A DNA stretch of 51,724 bases from NCBI RefSeq assembly GCF_938010505.1, contig NZ_CALLVP010000144.1, positions 1-51,724 of the forward strand, written 5' to 3'. Positions 26,933 to 37,000 of this stretch are shown piece after piece. Made by a program: the position numbers and the translations under genes. The stretch's first letter is position 1. Every line of letters starts with the position of its first letter. The stretch is from an uncultured Veillonella sp. GTDB taxonomy: Bacteria > Bacillota > Negativicutes > Veillonellales > Veillonellaceae. The notes beneath the pieces are model-generated. The model had not been told where the DNA came from. It worked only from the letters and a program-made list of their open reading frames with translations, and searched no databases.

Positions 26933-28288
26933 TTTTACAATAGTTCTAGGTTTGTAATGTTGTATGTAGTATGTGCGAAGTGTAAATAATATACCCGCAA
27001 CTACTACGCTAGCCAACAACCCAATCCATACGCCAAATGGTCCATAATTAGGATTTTTGGCAAGGGTATAAGCTGTTGGGAAACATACGCCCCAATACGA
27101 TACGAGGGAGATGTAAAGCACTATTTTTACATCCTTGTAAGCTCTTAGAATACCTTGTAATGGAGTACCGATGGCATCGATAGCGGCAAAGAATACGCCA
27201 TATCCAAGGAATTGATAAATAAGTTCATATACTTCATCATCATTTGTAAATAGATCCGCAATATTATCCATATGAGTGAACGTAAAGGCACAAATGAGAA
27301 CGGCTATGATGATGGCTAATACACGAGAAATATAAGAGTATTGGATAGCTTCTATTTTTCGTCCTGCACCGAGTTCATAGGCAACGGCAATGGTAGCGGA
27401 CATGGCGATACTTAATGGTAAGCAGTAGAATACATTTGTAAAAGAAATGACAGATTGATGAGCTGCTACTACAGCAGATCCAAAGTGAACCATTAAGAGC
27501 CCAGCAATGCTAAAGATACTAGCTTCAAAAAAGATAGAAAAACCTATGGGAATACCAACTTGTAATTGTTCACGGATATAGTGAAAATTCGGGCTATGGA
27601 AATCTTTATAGATGCGATAGCCTTTTAACTTAGGATGCAATAGAATGACTAAGCTAAATAGAACTAAGTTTGTCCAACAGGCACCAGCAATACCGTAGCC
27701 AGCACCAACACCACCAATTTCAGGAAAACCGTAATGACCAAAGATGAGTGCATAATTTAAGAATACGTTAATCACAAAGCTTGTAAAGACGATGGCCATG
27801 GAGTAATGCGTTAATCCGTGAGAATCGACAGTGTTACGCAAGGTATTTACCCAGAGTAATGGGAATAAACCAAGTGCAAAGGCTTTCAGATAACTAATAC
27901 ATACCTCGGTGGCGGCCGGCTCAAGATTTAAATATGTCAATAAAGGGCGTAAGCCGAATATACCGATTAGTAAAATTAAAAATGCTAGTCCTGTACCGAT
28001 GAAAAGGCCTTGATGAAAGATTATTGGAATATCATCTGTTTTCTTAGCTCCTAATAGTTGAGAAATAATTGGTGTGATACCCATTAATGTACCTTGTGCA
28101 AAGATATAGAAGAGGAGCCATAAATTATATCCCGTAGCAACACCAGCTAAATCAGTCGTACTATATTGCCCCGTTAAAAAGATGGCGATAAAGGTCGCCC
28201 CAATCAGGGAAAATTGAGTGATGCACATTGGAGTAAATAGTTTTATAAACAACCATAATTTTTGCAGTATAGAATATGTTTGATACAT
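26930..28288 (-). CDS. MATE-family multidrug/Na+ antiporter
   Basis: The 452-residue protein has about 12 hydrophobic segments arranged as two similar halves, as in MatE exporters (N-half with LFTPMCITQFSLIGATFI and GTLMGITPIISQLLGA; C-half with VGIPIGFSIFFEASIFS and LPLSIAMSATIAVAYELGAG). The closest general type is NorM-like, exporting cationic drugs with Na+ or H+ influx. The start at 28288 has GGGAGG upstream on the minus strand. It is divergent from the TerC gene and probably monocistronic. Substrate unknown. Confidence 0.88.
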   Translation of the reverse strand: MYQTYSILQKLWLFIKLFTPMCITQFSLIGATFIAIFLTGQYSTTDLAGVATGYNLWLLFYIFAQGTLMGITPIISQLLGAKKTDDIPIIFHQGLFIGTGLAFLILLIGIFGLRPLLTYLNLEPAATEVCISYLKAFALGLFPLLWVNTLRNTVDSHGLTHYSMAIVFTSFVINVFLNYALIFGHYGFPEIGGVGAGYGIAGACWTNLVLFSLVILLHPKLKGYRIYKDFHSPNFHYIREQLQVGIPIGFSIFFEASIFSIAGLLMVHFGSAVVAAHQSVISFTNVFYCLPLSIAMSATIAVAYELGAGRKIEAIQYSYISRVLAIIIAVLICAFTFTHMDNIADLFTNDDEVYELIYQFLGYGVFFAAIDAIGTPLQGILRAYKDVKIVLYISLVSYWGVCFPTAYTLAKNPNYGPFGVWIGLLASVVVAGILFTLRTYYIQHYKPRTIVK

Positions 28289-28495
28289 ACTAACCTCCCT
28301 AGTAACGATATACTATACCATATCATAAAGTAGCTTAATTTAATAGCCAAAACCTAAGGGAAAAAGGAATTAAATTTATAAAAAAAATAGAGCCCATATT
28401 GTGATTATGTAAGGGGAGAAATGACCTTATATAAACTATCTTATTTAATAAGAAAGAATTATGATAAAAACGTATATATATGTTGATAATTGAAT

Positions 28496-28525
28496 TTTAC
28501 ACTACTTTACTATATCGATTATAAT
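28496..28525 (+). promoter_or_regulatory. Promoter of the first TerC gene
   Basis: TTTACA (28496-28501) and TATAAT (28520-28525) are separated by 18 bases, about 35 bases upstream of the TTG start codon. Confidence 0.65.
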
Positions 28526-28559
28526 ATATATACTATTGTTTTATTCTAAGGAGGATACA

Positions 28560-29219
28560 TTGGACATCTTAACTGTACAAGGCTTATTAGCGATGCTTCA
28601 AATCATCGTTATTGATATTTTATTAGCTGGTGACAATGCCATCGTTATTGGTATGGCGGCTCGCAACCTACCCGCACATTTACAGAAGCAGGCGATTTTC
28701 TGGGGCACAGCGGGCGCTATTATTTTACGTCTTGTTATGGCATTCCTATTTGTAGAGGCCTTGAACAATATTCCTGCTCTTCGTTTAGTTGGTGGTATCC
28801 TTCTTTTATGGATCGGTTACAAGCTTGTTGTTGATGATGACGGCGAGCACAATATCGAGGCTAAAGATAACTTGCGCGCTGCTATCATGACCATTGTTAT
28901 TGCAGATGGAATTATGGGTATTGATAATGTTATTGGTGTAGTTGGTGCCGCTAGTGGCAATATGACATTAGTTGCTGTCGGTATGCTTATTACAGTACCT
29001 ATTATCATTTATGGTAGTACTTTATTTGTAAAAGTTATCGAACGCTTTCCGATCATCCTTTACGTTGGTGGCGGTATCCTTGCCTGGGTGGGTGCAGCGA
29101 TGAGTGTGGAAGATAAATTAATTTCACATACCGTAGAACCGTATGCATTACTCATTAAAATTGGTGCTGTTATTCTCGTAGTAGGGGCATCTTTGTTAGT
29201 AAAGAAACTTAAAAAATAA
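28560..29219 (+). CDS. TerC-family integral membrane protein
   Basis: The 219-residue protein starts at TTG 28560, placed five bases after AAGGAGG (28548-28554); an earlier in-frame TTG at 28536 would lie before the ribosome site. About seven transmembrane segments are seen. The family motifs DILLAGDNAIVIGMA (first repeat) and IVIADGIMGIDNVIGV (second repeat) carry the conserved intramembrane acidic residues. TerC/YjbE/YkoY-type proteins are linked to metal-ion (Mn2+) export or tellurite resistance. A homologue follows downstream. The transported ion is inference from the family. Confidence 0.85.
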   Translation: MDILTVQGLLAMLQIIVIDILLAGDNAIVIGMAARNLPAHLQKQAIFWGTAGAIILRLVMAFLFVEALNNIPALRLVGGILLLWIGYKLVVDDDGEHNIEAKDNLRAAIMTIVIADGIMGIDNVIGVVGAASGNMTLVAVGMLITVPIIIYGSTLFVKVIERFPIILYVGGGILAWVGAAMSVEDKLISHTVEPYALLIKIGAVILVVGASLLVKKLKK

Positions 29220-29225
29220 TGTAAT

Positions 29226-29266
29226 ATATCTCTTCTTCTAGTCGTAGGAGGAGAGATATTTTTTTG
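29226..29266 (+). terminator. Rho-independent terminator after the first TerC gene
   Basis: A 14-pair stem (29226-29239 with 29246-29259, two G-T pairs) with a six-base loop is followed by a run of seven T. Confidence 0.9.
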
Positions 29267-29484
29267 TAAAAGTACACTCCTAATAGAAATCATCATAAGT
29301 GTATTATAAGGATAGTATAAGCATATATGGAGAGCTTATCTACATATTATATAGAGCCTTACAGCTATATATTGGAAATAATGGTAATAGATTGAGCCGT
29401 TCGTATAGATGAGAAAATACAATATTTATGGTATAGTTAAGGGATAGTTATAGAATTAGTAAACTGAATTGAGGTAAGTACAGA

Positions 29485-30153
29485 ATGGAATTTTTAGAAG
29501 TCGCTACGTGGATAACCATTAGTAAAATTATTTTAATAGATATTTTGTTAGCCGGAGATAATGCTGTTGTTATCGGTATGGCTGCGGGCAAATTAGCACC
29601 AGAATTGCAGAAAAAAGCGGTTCTCTGGGGGACTGTTGGTGCTATCCTAATGCGCCTTATTTTTGCCACTATTTTAGTAGAGGCGTTAACGTTAATTCCA
29701 CTCATCCATTTAGGGGGCGGTCTAGTTCTCGTGTGGATTGCCATTCAGCTGTTAAAAGGCGACGATGAAGAGGCTCATATTGAGGCAAAAAATTCTTTAA
29801 GTGGCGCTATTTGGACTATTATCGTAGCCGATGCAATGATGAGTATCGATAATGTTATCGGTGTAGTAGGTGCCGCCAAAGGCCATTTAGAACTTGTTAT
29901 TGTAGGCCTATTAATTACAGTGCCAATTATTATTTTCTGCTCCACTTTATTTGCTCGTATTATTCACAAATTTCCAGCAATCCTCTGGGCTGGTGGTGCA
30001 CTCCTCGGTTGGGTCGCAGGTGAAATGATCGTAGAGGATCCATTCCTTGTTCCATATATTCAAGGGGAAGAATTACTTGTGAAAGTAGGTACAGTATTCT
30101 TTGTACTCGTTGTGACTGGTATGATTAAAATTTGGAAGAAAAGAGACGCGTAA
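29485..30153 (+). CDS. TerC-family integral membrane protein, second copy
   Basis: The 222-residue protein is a clear paralogue of its upstream neighbour, sharing DILLAGDNAVVIGMA and IVADAMMSIDNVIGVVGAA, but diverged in loops and at the C-terminus. It probably arose by tandem duplication. It has its own upstream region of about 220 bases and a GAGGT site. Its stop codon overlaps the start of the rRNA methyltransferase gene (TAATG). The likely role is Mn2+ or other metal export, as for the first copy. Confidence 0.85.
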   Translation: MEFLEVATWITISKIILIDILLAGDNAVVIGMAAGKLAPELQKKAVLWGTVGAILMRLIFATILVEALTLIPLIHLGGGLVLVWIAIQLLKGDDEEAHIEAKNSLSGAIWTIIVADAMMSIDNVIGVVGAAKGHLELVIVGLLITVPIIIFCSTLFARIIHKFPAILWAGGALLGWVAGEMIVEDPFLVPYIQGEELLVKVGTVFFVLVVTGMIKIWKKRDA

Positions 30154-31631
30154 TGAACGGTACAAGTCGTACATCTCGTAAACATAAATCAAAACAACAG
30201 AATAGAAGAGGGGCTCGCTCTAATCAAGGCCAGACTACTAGTGGTACAGTATCTAAAAAGCAACAAGCTAAACTCAATGCACCCGTTAAACTAGGTGATG
30301 AAGTGCTCGTAACCATTCATGGTATTGGTAGCAGTGGTGAAGGGGTAGGTCGTGTAGACGACTTTACTGTCTTTGTTCCGTTTGCCTTGCCTGGAGAAAC
30401 TGTAAAAGTAGTCATTAACATGGTGAAAAAGACGTATGCTACAGGTAGACTCTTAGAAATTGTTACAATGGCTCCTAATCGTATCGATGCTAGTTGTGAA
30501 CTTTATGGCTTCTGTGGGGGGTGTCAACTACAACACATTACCTATGAAGGTCAGCTTTCACTGAAAACACAAAAGGTGAAGGATGTTATAGAACGCATTG
30601 GTCATCAAAATCCAGACCTTGTAAAATCTGCATTAGGCCCTAAAGAGCCGTGGGCATATCGCAATAAAATGCAAATGCCTGTAGGTGGTACTAAAGGCAA
30701 TATTCAAATGGGATTCTATGCGATGGGATCTCACGATATCGTGCAAGGCACAAACTGTCCTATACAAGACGAAGGGAATAATATCATAGCTCAAGCTTGT
30801 TACCAAATTGCTAAAGAGTTTGATATTGAACCTTATGATGAACATACAGGAAAGGGTGTGCTGCGCCATATTATCGGACGCATTGGACAGTCAGGATGGA
30901 TGATTATCCTTGTAACGGCCACCGAACAGTTGCCGCATAAAGAGAAGTGGGTAGAGAAACTAACGGAACGAATTCCTCAACTAGAAACTATCGTTCACAA
31001 CGTGAATAGTAAGCGTACTAATGTTATCTTAGGACCTAAAAATAATATTCTCTATGGGGATGGGACGATTACAGATCACATAAAGGACTTACAGTTTACA
31101 TTATCTCCACATTCCTTCTTCCAAGTGAATCCAGAACAAACTACCGTACTTTACGATCAAGCATTAGCGTATGCGGACTTAAAAGGTGATGAAACTGTTA
31201 TTGATGCGTACTGTGGTACGGGGACTATTTCATTGTTTTTGGCTCATAAGGCAAAACATGTAATCGGTATAGAAATCGTAGAACCGGCCATTCTCAATGC
31301 TCGTGAAAACGCGCGCCGTAACGGCTATGATAATACAGAATTTATCGTCGCTGATGTGGCTGTAGAAATGCCGAAACTCTACAAAGCTGGCGTACGACCA
31401 GACGTGATTGTATTCGATCCAATCCGTGCAGGCTGTAAAGAAGAAGTGTTGACCTCTGCAGCGGGCATGGAACCAAAACGCATTGTTTACGTATCCTGTA
31501 ACCCAGCAACCATGGCTCGAGACATTGAAATCCTCACACACTATGGCTACGAACTAAAAGAAGTACAACCAGTAGATATGTTCCCTATGACCGCTCATAT
31601 TGAGTGTGTAAGTTTATTGAGTAGAATATAA
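30153..31631 (+). CDS. 23S rRNA (uracil-5-)-methyltransferase, RlmCD/RumA type
   Basis: From ATG 30153 the product has 492 residues. It has a Lys/Arg/Gln-rich N-terminal extension of about 45 residues, a TRAM domain (about 46-105), an iron-sulfur cysteine set CELYGFCGGCQLQH (about 115-128), the SAM-binding DAYCGTGTIS (about 350) and the catalytic cysteine 449 in VSCNPATMARD. Enzymes of this type make 5-methyluridine in 23S rRNA. The start overlaps the TerC stop codon; a longer frame from TTG 30132 lies within terC. No clear terminator follows directly. Confidence 0.92.
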   Translation: MNGTSRTSRKHKSKQQNRRGARSNQGQTTSGTVSKKQQAKLNAPVKLGDEVLVTIHGIGSSGEGVGRVDDFTVFVPFALPGETVKVVINMVKKTYATGRLLEIVTMAPNRIDASCELYGFCGGCQLQHITYEGQLSLKTQKVKDVIERIGHQNPDLVKSALGPKEPWAYRNKMQMPVGGTKGNIQMGFYAMGSHDIVQGTNCPIQDEGNNIIAQACYQIAKEFDIEPYDEHTGKGVLRHIIGRIGQSGWMIILVTATEQLPHKEKWVEKLTERIPQLETIVHNVNSKRTNVILGPKNNILYGDGTITDHIKDLQFTLSPHSFFQVNPEQTTVLYDQALAYADLKGDETVIDAYCGTGTISLFLAHKAKHVIGIEIVEPAILNARENARRNGYDNTEFIVADVAVEMPKLYKAGVRPDVIVFDPIRAGCKEEVLTSAAGMEPKRIVYVSCNPATMARDIEILTHYGYELKEVQPVDMFPMTAHIECVSLLSRI

Positions 31632-32154
31632 GCAACAGAGTTGAGGGTTAGATTTCTTGGTGTATTAATAAGGATTAAGTATATAAACTATGAAATGTTG
31701 TAATTAAAGCATTGTATAATGAAAAATTAAGATAGTTTGGTAGTATAAAATAATTAGTTAAATAGTATGATAAAAAGATTTGATTTATCTTCTAAGAAAA
31801 ATGAAGTTAATATTTGTAAAGATAGCTAATCATAAAGATTAAGTTATTATTTATACTTTATAGTTGTGTCAATGTGTCAGTGTAACTTAGATTTAAATTT
31901 TTAAAGTCTAGATTTTTACACTAGTAAAATTGTTTGCGAATAAAATAACTTAAAGTTTGTAGATATCATATTTATTTAAATTTCTCAAGATTTTATTCTA
32001 GAATGTGATATATGAATTAAAGATAGTTATTAGATCCTTTATTCTAGTAATACTTAGAGTAGATTTTGCAAAATATTATTAAATGCTAGTGTTTTAGTAT
32101 TTAATAATAATAAATTTAGTTATTTTGGTAGTAAAGTGGATTCATGAGGTTTTT
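31632..32154. other. AT-rich intergenic boundary of the accessory island
   Basis: More than 500 bases have no credible gene. The stretch is extremely AT-rich. An imperfect inverted repeat at 31879-31922 (AGTGTAA...TTACACT) might be a weak terminator for the rRNA methyltransferase gene. No direct repeat, tRNA or integrase that would define an insertion site was found. From here to about 44990 codon use is much more AT-rich than in the genes to the left. Confidence 0.5.
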
Positions 32155-32592
32155 ATGATAAGTCTAGGTATAGCAATAAAGAAAAATGAATTGTGGTACT
32201 CTGTTATAGAAGGAAAAAAGATGGAGAATGCTATTATTTTAAATTCAGGAAAACAAAATTTCCAATCGGATACTTCTTCTAAGCTATTAATGATGAGTTT
32301 TCATAGTTTATTTATTGAATTAATTACAAAATTTCATCCTGATGTTATAGTGTATAAATTATCTTTAAAAGCAAATATGAAACAGATACCATATATGCAC
32401 TTTTCATTTGGTATTCTAAATTTTTTGTGTAATGAGAATAGTATTCCTATAATAGAAAGAAGTAATAGTTGGATTACTGCAGGGAAAAAATCAAAAATAA
32501 TAAAATGTATTAGCCATTTTTCTGATAACCATTTTAGAACTGATGAAGAGATGCAAGCTACATTAATAGCATGGTTTGAGATAGGAGAATAA
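32155..32592 (+). CDS. Degenerate RuvC-fold-like protein paired with a kinase
   Basis: The 145-residue product starts at ATG 32155 (GAGG at 32146-32149). I do not recognise an exact family, but the order of segments resembles RuvC-type RNase H folds: ISLGIAIKKNELWYSVIEG (cf. LGIDPG...GYAVIE), PDVIVYKLSLKANMKQ (cf. PD.VAIE...N...A), SIPIIERSNSWITAGKKSK (cf. GIPV.EY.P..VK), and DEEMQATLIAWF (cf. DDAADALAVA). The first Asp is replaced by Ala or Ile and the Glu by Lys, so nuclease activity is unlikely. Small non-catalytic RuvC-like proteins such as DUF3010 are the best comparison. The Ser/Thr kinase gene begins one base after its stop codon, implying a joint function. Fold assignment is inference. 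Confidence 0.6.
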   Translation: MISLGIAIKKNELWYSVIEGKKMENAIILNSGKQNFQSDTSSKLLMMSFHSLFIELITKFHPDVIVYKLSLKANMKQIPYMHFSFGILNFLCNENSIPIIERSNSWITAGKKSKIIKCISHFSDNHFRTDEEMQATLIAWFEIGE

Positions 32593-32593
32593 T

Positions 32594-33631
32594 ATGGATA
32601 TAGAATGTGATTATTCTGGAGAAGAAGTTGGTAAATATAAATTATTATCTAAATTGGGAAATGGAGGATTTGGTGCTGTATATAAAGCAGAAGATAGAGT
32701 TTTACATGTAGAAAAGGCTATAAAAATAATAGAAGTATCAGATCCTAGAAAGGCGTATGAACTATTTAACGAGGCAGCAATTCCATATGAGTGTCAGCAT
32801 AATAATATTATTAGAATAAATAGTGGCGAGTTACTTACCTTTAATTCTGAAGATGTTTTTATTGTTGATATGGAATTAGTAAACGGTAATTCTATTGAGT
32901 GTTTGCTTAAAGAGCGATTTGTTCCTATTAGTGAAAGTATACATTATATTAAAGCTATATTATTTGCAGTTGAATTTTCTCATTTAAAAGGAATTATCCA
33001 TAGAGATATAAAACCTGCAAATATTTTACTCGATAATGGTACTCCTAAATTATCAGATTTTGGATTATCAACGACATTAGGCAATTTAATTGTTCCCTGG
33101 AGATGGTACAGAACTCATGCAGCCCCAGAAACTTTTGTAGATTATTCGATTGCTACTGTAGAGACTGATATTTTTGCATTAGGAATGACAATGTTTCGCA
33201 TGGTAAATAATATATCAAATTGGAGATTTTTTTTACAAAATATACCTAATTTTGAGCGTTATATAAGGAATGGAACTCTTATCGAAAAAATACAATTTGA
33301 ACCATATATTCCTAAAAAACTTCAAAGAATAATTCGTAAAGCTTGTAATCCATTACCTGAAAAACGATACCATAGTGCTTCAGAACTTAGAAATTCTCTA
33401 GAAAAAATACATTTTTTATACAATTGGTATAAACTAGATAGGTATCATTGGCAAGGTAAATCTACTTCATTACCAGATAAAGATATTTATTTAGAAGTAA
33501 AAAGTAGAAGTATAAATGTAATAGTTAAAAATAATGGTAGATGTTCTTCAAAAGACACAAAGAAATTTAACAATATTGTAGATGCAGAGAATTATTTCTT
33601 TGAATATATAAGAGAATCTACCTTACAATAA
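32594..33631 (+). CDS. Eukaryotic-like serine/threonine protein kinase, cytosolic
   Basis: The 345-residue protein has a complete Hanks-type kinase domain (about 14-280): glycine loop GNGGFGAV (22-29), Lys44 in KAIKII, Glu60 of helix C, catalytic HRDIKPAN (136-143), DFG (155-157) and APE (177-179). No transmembrane segment or PASTA repeats are present, which sets it apart from PrkC/StkP-type cell-wall kinases. The last 65 residues (about 280-345) form a separate small domain of unknown type. The gene follows the RuvC-like gene by one base, with GGAG at 32584-32587. Kinases in this setting are often parts of anti-phage systems; that role is inference. Confidence 0.88.
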   Translation: MDIECDYSGEEVGKYKLLSKLGNGGFGAVYKAEDRVLHVEKAIKIIEVSDPRKAYELFNEAAIPYECQHNNIIRINSGELLTFNSEDVFIVDMELVNGNSIECLLKERFVPISESIHYIKAILFAVEFSHLKGIIHRDIKPANILLDNGTPKLSDFGLSTTLGNLIVPWRWYRTHAAPETFVDYSIATVETDIFALGMTMFRMVNNISNWRFFLQNIPNFERYIRNGTLIEKIQFEPYIPKKLQRIIRKACNPLPEKRYHSASELRNSLEKIHFLYNWYKLDRYHWQGKSTSLPDKDIYLEVKSRSINVIVKNNGRCSSKDTKKFNNIVDAENYFFEYIRESTLQ

Positions 33632-33874
33632 TATTGCCTTTGTTTATATTAGCTTGTAGTGGATATATGTTAAATGAAATTTTATAATAAAAATATGAGT
33701 TTAGATGTTCATACTTTATGTTTTAGAGGCTTATACTTTATTAGAATAAATATAATTATTTTTAACATGTAAAATATGTCAAAGTTATATAACTTTGTTT
33801 TTTAGATGTTCTTTTGAAGAAATTTATACTAAAGTCCTATTAATATATTATGTTTTATGGCTCTTTCAATTTTT
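33632..33874. other. AT-rich intergenic stretch
   Basis: I see no gene in this stretch after the kinase. Together with the terminator and promoter that follow, it separates the kinase unit from the restriction-modification operon. Confidence 0.5.
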
Positions 33875-33909
33875 TAGCACTATCTATTAAATAGTTAGTG
33901 CTATTTTTT
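33875..33909 (+). terminator. Rho-independent terminator upstream of the RM operon
   Basis: AGCACTA-T-CTATT (33876-33888) pairs with AATAG-T-TAGTGCT (33890-33902) with one T-T mismatch, followed by a run of T. It is 240 bases after the kinase stop and probably ends that transcript. Confidence 0.75.
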
Positions 33910-33957
33910 TATAGTTAGTATATAATATTTATTTTTAAAGTTTACTTAGTAAATTTA

Positions 33958-33986
33958 TTTTCAGAAAGTCCGGTTTTTTATATAAT
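33958..33986 (+). promoter_or_regulatory. Candidate promoter of the RM operon
   Basis: TTTTCA (33958-33963) and TATAAT (33981-33986) are 17 bases apart, about 65 bases upstream of the helicase start. Confidence 0.55.
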
Positions 33987-34051
33987 ATTGTTATAAGTGT
34001 AAGTACAGTATGTAATAGGGATAATTAATTCAGAGGTAAGGGGTTATACTG

Positions 34052-37000
34052 ATGGATGTAAAAATTTTTGATAATATTAATGATATTGTTCGTGATGATA
34101 TGATGTCTACAATAAATAAGGGGAGTAAAATATCAATAGCCGCTGCTTGCTTTTCAATCTATGCATATGAAGAGTTAAAGAAACAATTAGAATCTATTGA
34201 TGAATGTAGATTTATTTTTACAGCACCGACATTTATTAAAGAAAAAACAGAAAAACAAAAGAGAGAGTTTTATATTCCTAGATTAAATCGTGAAAATAGC
34301 TTATATGGTACAGAGTTTGAGTTGAAGCTACGTAACGAAATGAACCAGAAAGCTATAGCAAAAGAATGTGCAGATTGGATTAAACGAAAAGCAACCTTTA
34401 AGTCTAATATTACTGGGGAGAATATGACTGGTTTTGTGAATGTAACAAATTCCAATTCTGCTACTACTTATATGCCTATTAATGGTTTTACAACCGTAGA
34501 TATTGGTTGTGAACGTGGTAATAATACCTATAATATGGTTAATCGCTTTGAATCACCATTTGCCGATTCTTATATTAATTTATTTGAGAGTCTATGGAAT
34601 GATAAAAATAAGCTCCAGGATGTAACAGATATTGTTATAGAAAATATGACTTCTGTTTATAATGAAAATTCACCAGAGTCTATATACTTTTTGATTTTAT
34701 ATCATGTGTTTAGTGAGTTTCTTAATGATATTTCAACTGATGAATTACCTAATGAAGCTACTGGTTTTAAACAAAGTAAAATTTGGAATATGCTATACGA
34801 CTTTCAGCGAGATGCAGTACTGGCTATTATAAATAAGTTAGAACGATATAATGGCTGTATTCTTGCAGATAGTGTTGGCTTAGGGAAAACTTTCACTGCA
34901 TTAGCAGTCGTAAAATATTATGAGAACCGAAATAAAAGTGTCCTTGTTCTTTGCCCTAAAAAACTAGCAGAGAACTGGAATACCTATAAGGATAATTATG
35001 TAAATAATCCAATTGCTGGCGATCGCCTTAATTATGACGTCTTATTCCATACAGATTTATCTAGACCTGGTGGTTTTTCAAATGGTCTTGATTTAAATCG
35101 CTTAAATTGGGGAAACTATGATTTAGTTGTTATAGATGAATCACATAATTTCCGTAATGGTGTTGGCACGCATGCTAATACGGTGGAGAATCGTTATGTA
35201 AAGCTGATGGATAAGATTATTAGGTCTGGTGTAAAGACAAAAGTATTAATGCTTTCTGCAACACCTGTAAATAATAGATTTATTGATTTAAAAAATCAGT
35301 TAGCCATAGCTTATGAAGGTGATACCTCCCTTATTGATAATAAATTAGGTACCACTAAATCGATTGATGAAATATTTAGACAAGCACAACGAGCATTTAA
35401 TGCTTGGAGTGAATTAGATGTTGCTGATCGAACAACAGATACTTTATTAAAAACATTAGATTTTGATTTCTTTGAATTACTAGATAGTGTTACGATTGCG
35501 CGGTCCAGAAAACATATTGAAAAATATTATGATACTGCTGATATTGGTAAGTTTCCTATAAGAAAGAAACCTATTTCTTTGAGGCCTGTACTTACTAATT
35601 TAGAAACAGCTACTAATTATAATCAGATTTATGAAGAGTTAAATAAGCTTTCCCTCTGCATCTATACACCGTCAAATTATATTTTTCCTAGTAAAATGCA
35701 AAAATATATTGATCTAACACATAATAAGGGGAATGAGTTAACCCAAACTGGTCGTGAACAAGGGATTCGTAAGTTAATGAGTGTTAACTTGTTGAAACGT
35801 TTGGAAAGCTCTATTAATTCTTTTCAACTTACATTACAACGTATTTATAGCCTTATTAATGATACTGTAGATAAGATAAATCGATTTGAGCAATATGGTA
35901 CTAGTAGTATTGATATGTATGAATCTTCTGATACAGAGTGGGATCTAGATGATAGTAATACGGAATACTTTACTGTCGGTAATAAGGTTCAAATTGATTT
36001 AGCAGATATAGATTATAAAACATGGCGAGCTGAACTTACTTCAGATATTGAGGTATTAAATGATTTGTTGAGTATGTTGAATGTAATAACACCTAAATAT
36101 GATGGTAAGTTACAATCTTTACTCAAAGTTATATCTGAGAAAATAGAAAATCCAATTAATATTAATAATAAGAAGGTTTTGATTTTTTCTGCTTTTTCAG
36201 ATACTGCTGAGTATTTATATGAACATGTTAGTGCTTATATAAAAGAAAAATACGGACTTAATACAGCCGTTATTACAGGTTCTATTGATGGAAAAACTAC
36301 TATTAAGAATTTTAAGGCAACCCTTAATAATGTATTAACTTGTTTTTCTCCTATTTCAAAAGATAAAGCAGTTTTGTTGCCGGATAGTACTGAGGAAATT
36401 GATGTATTAATAGCTACAGACTGTATATCAGAAGGTCAAAACTTACAAGACTGTGACTGTGTTATAAACTATGACATTCATTGGAATCCAGTGCGTATTA
36501 TCCAACGATTTGGTCGTGTAGACCGTATTGGTAGTAGAAATGAAAGTATTCAACTTATTAACTTTTGGCCTGATATGGATTTAGATGAGTATATTAACCT
36601 TAAAGGGCGTGTAGAAACGAAAATGAAGATTTCTATTATGTCTTCAACTGGTGATGATGATCTAATTAACGCTGAGGAGAAGGGTGACTTAGAATATAGA
36701 AAGCAACAGCTAAAGCGTTTACAAGAGGAAGTAGTAGATATAGAAGATATGTCTACTGGTATTTCTATTATGGATTTAGGATTAAATGAGTTTAGACTAG
36801 ATCTTTTAGAGTATATCAAAAATCATGGGGATATGGATACAAAACCAAAAGGGTTACATGCTGTTGTTTCATCATCTGAAGAACTTCCAGAAGGTGTAAT
36901 ATTTGTACTAAAGAATGTTAATAATTCTGTGAATATAGATAATCAAAATAGAATTCATCCATTTTATATGGTTTATATTAGTATGGATGGAGATATTATT

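Noticed and set aside
28536..28559. TTG 28536 as start of the first TerC gene
   Set aside because: It precedes the AAGGAGG site at 28548-28554, which instead serves TTG 28560.
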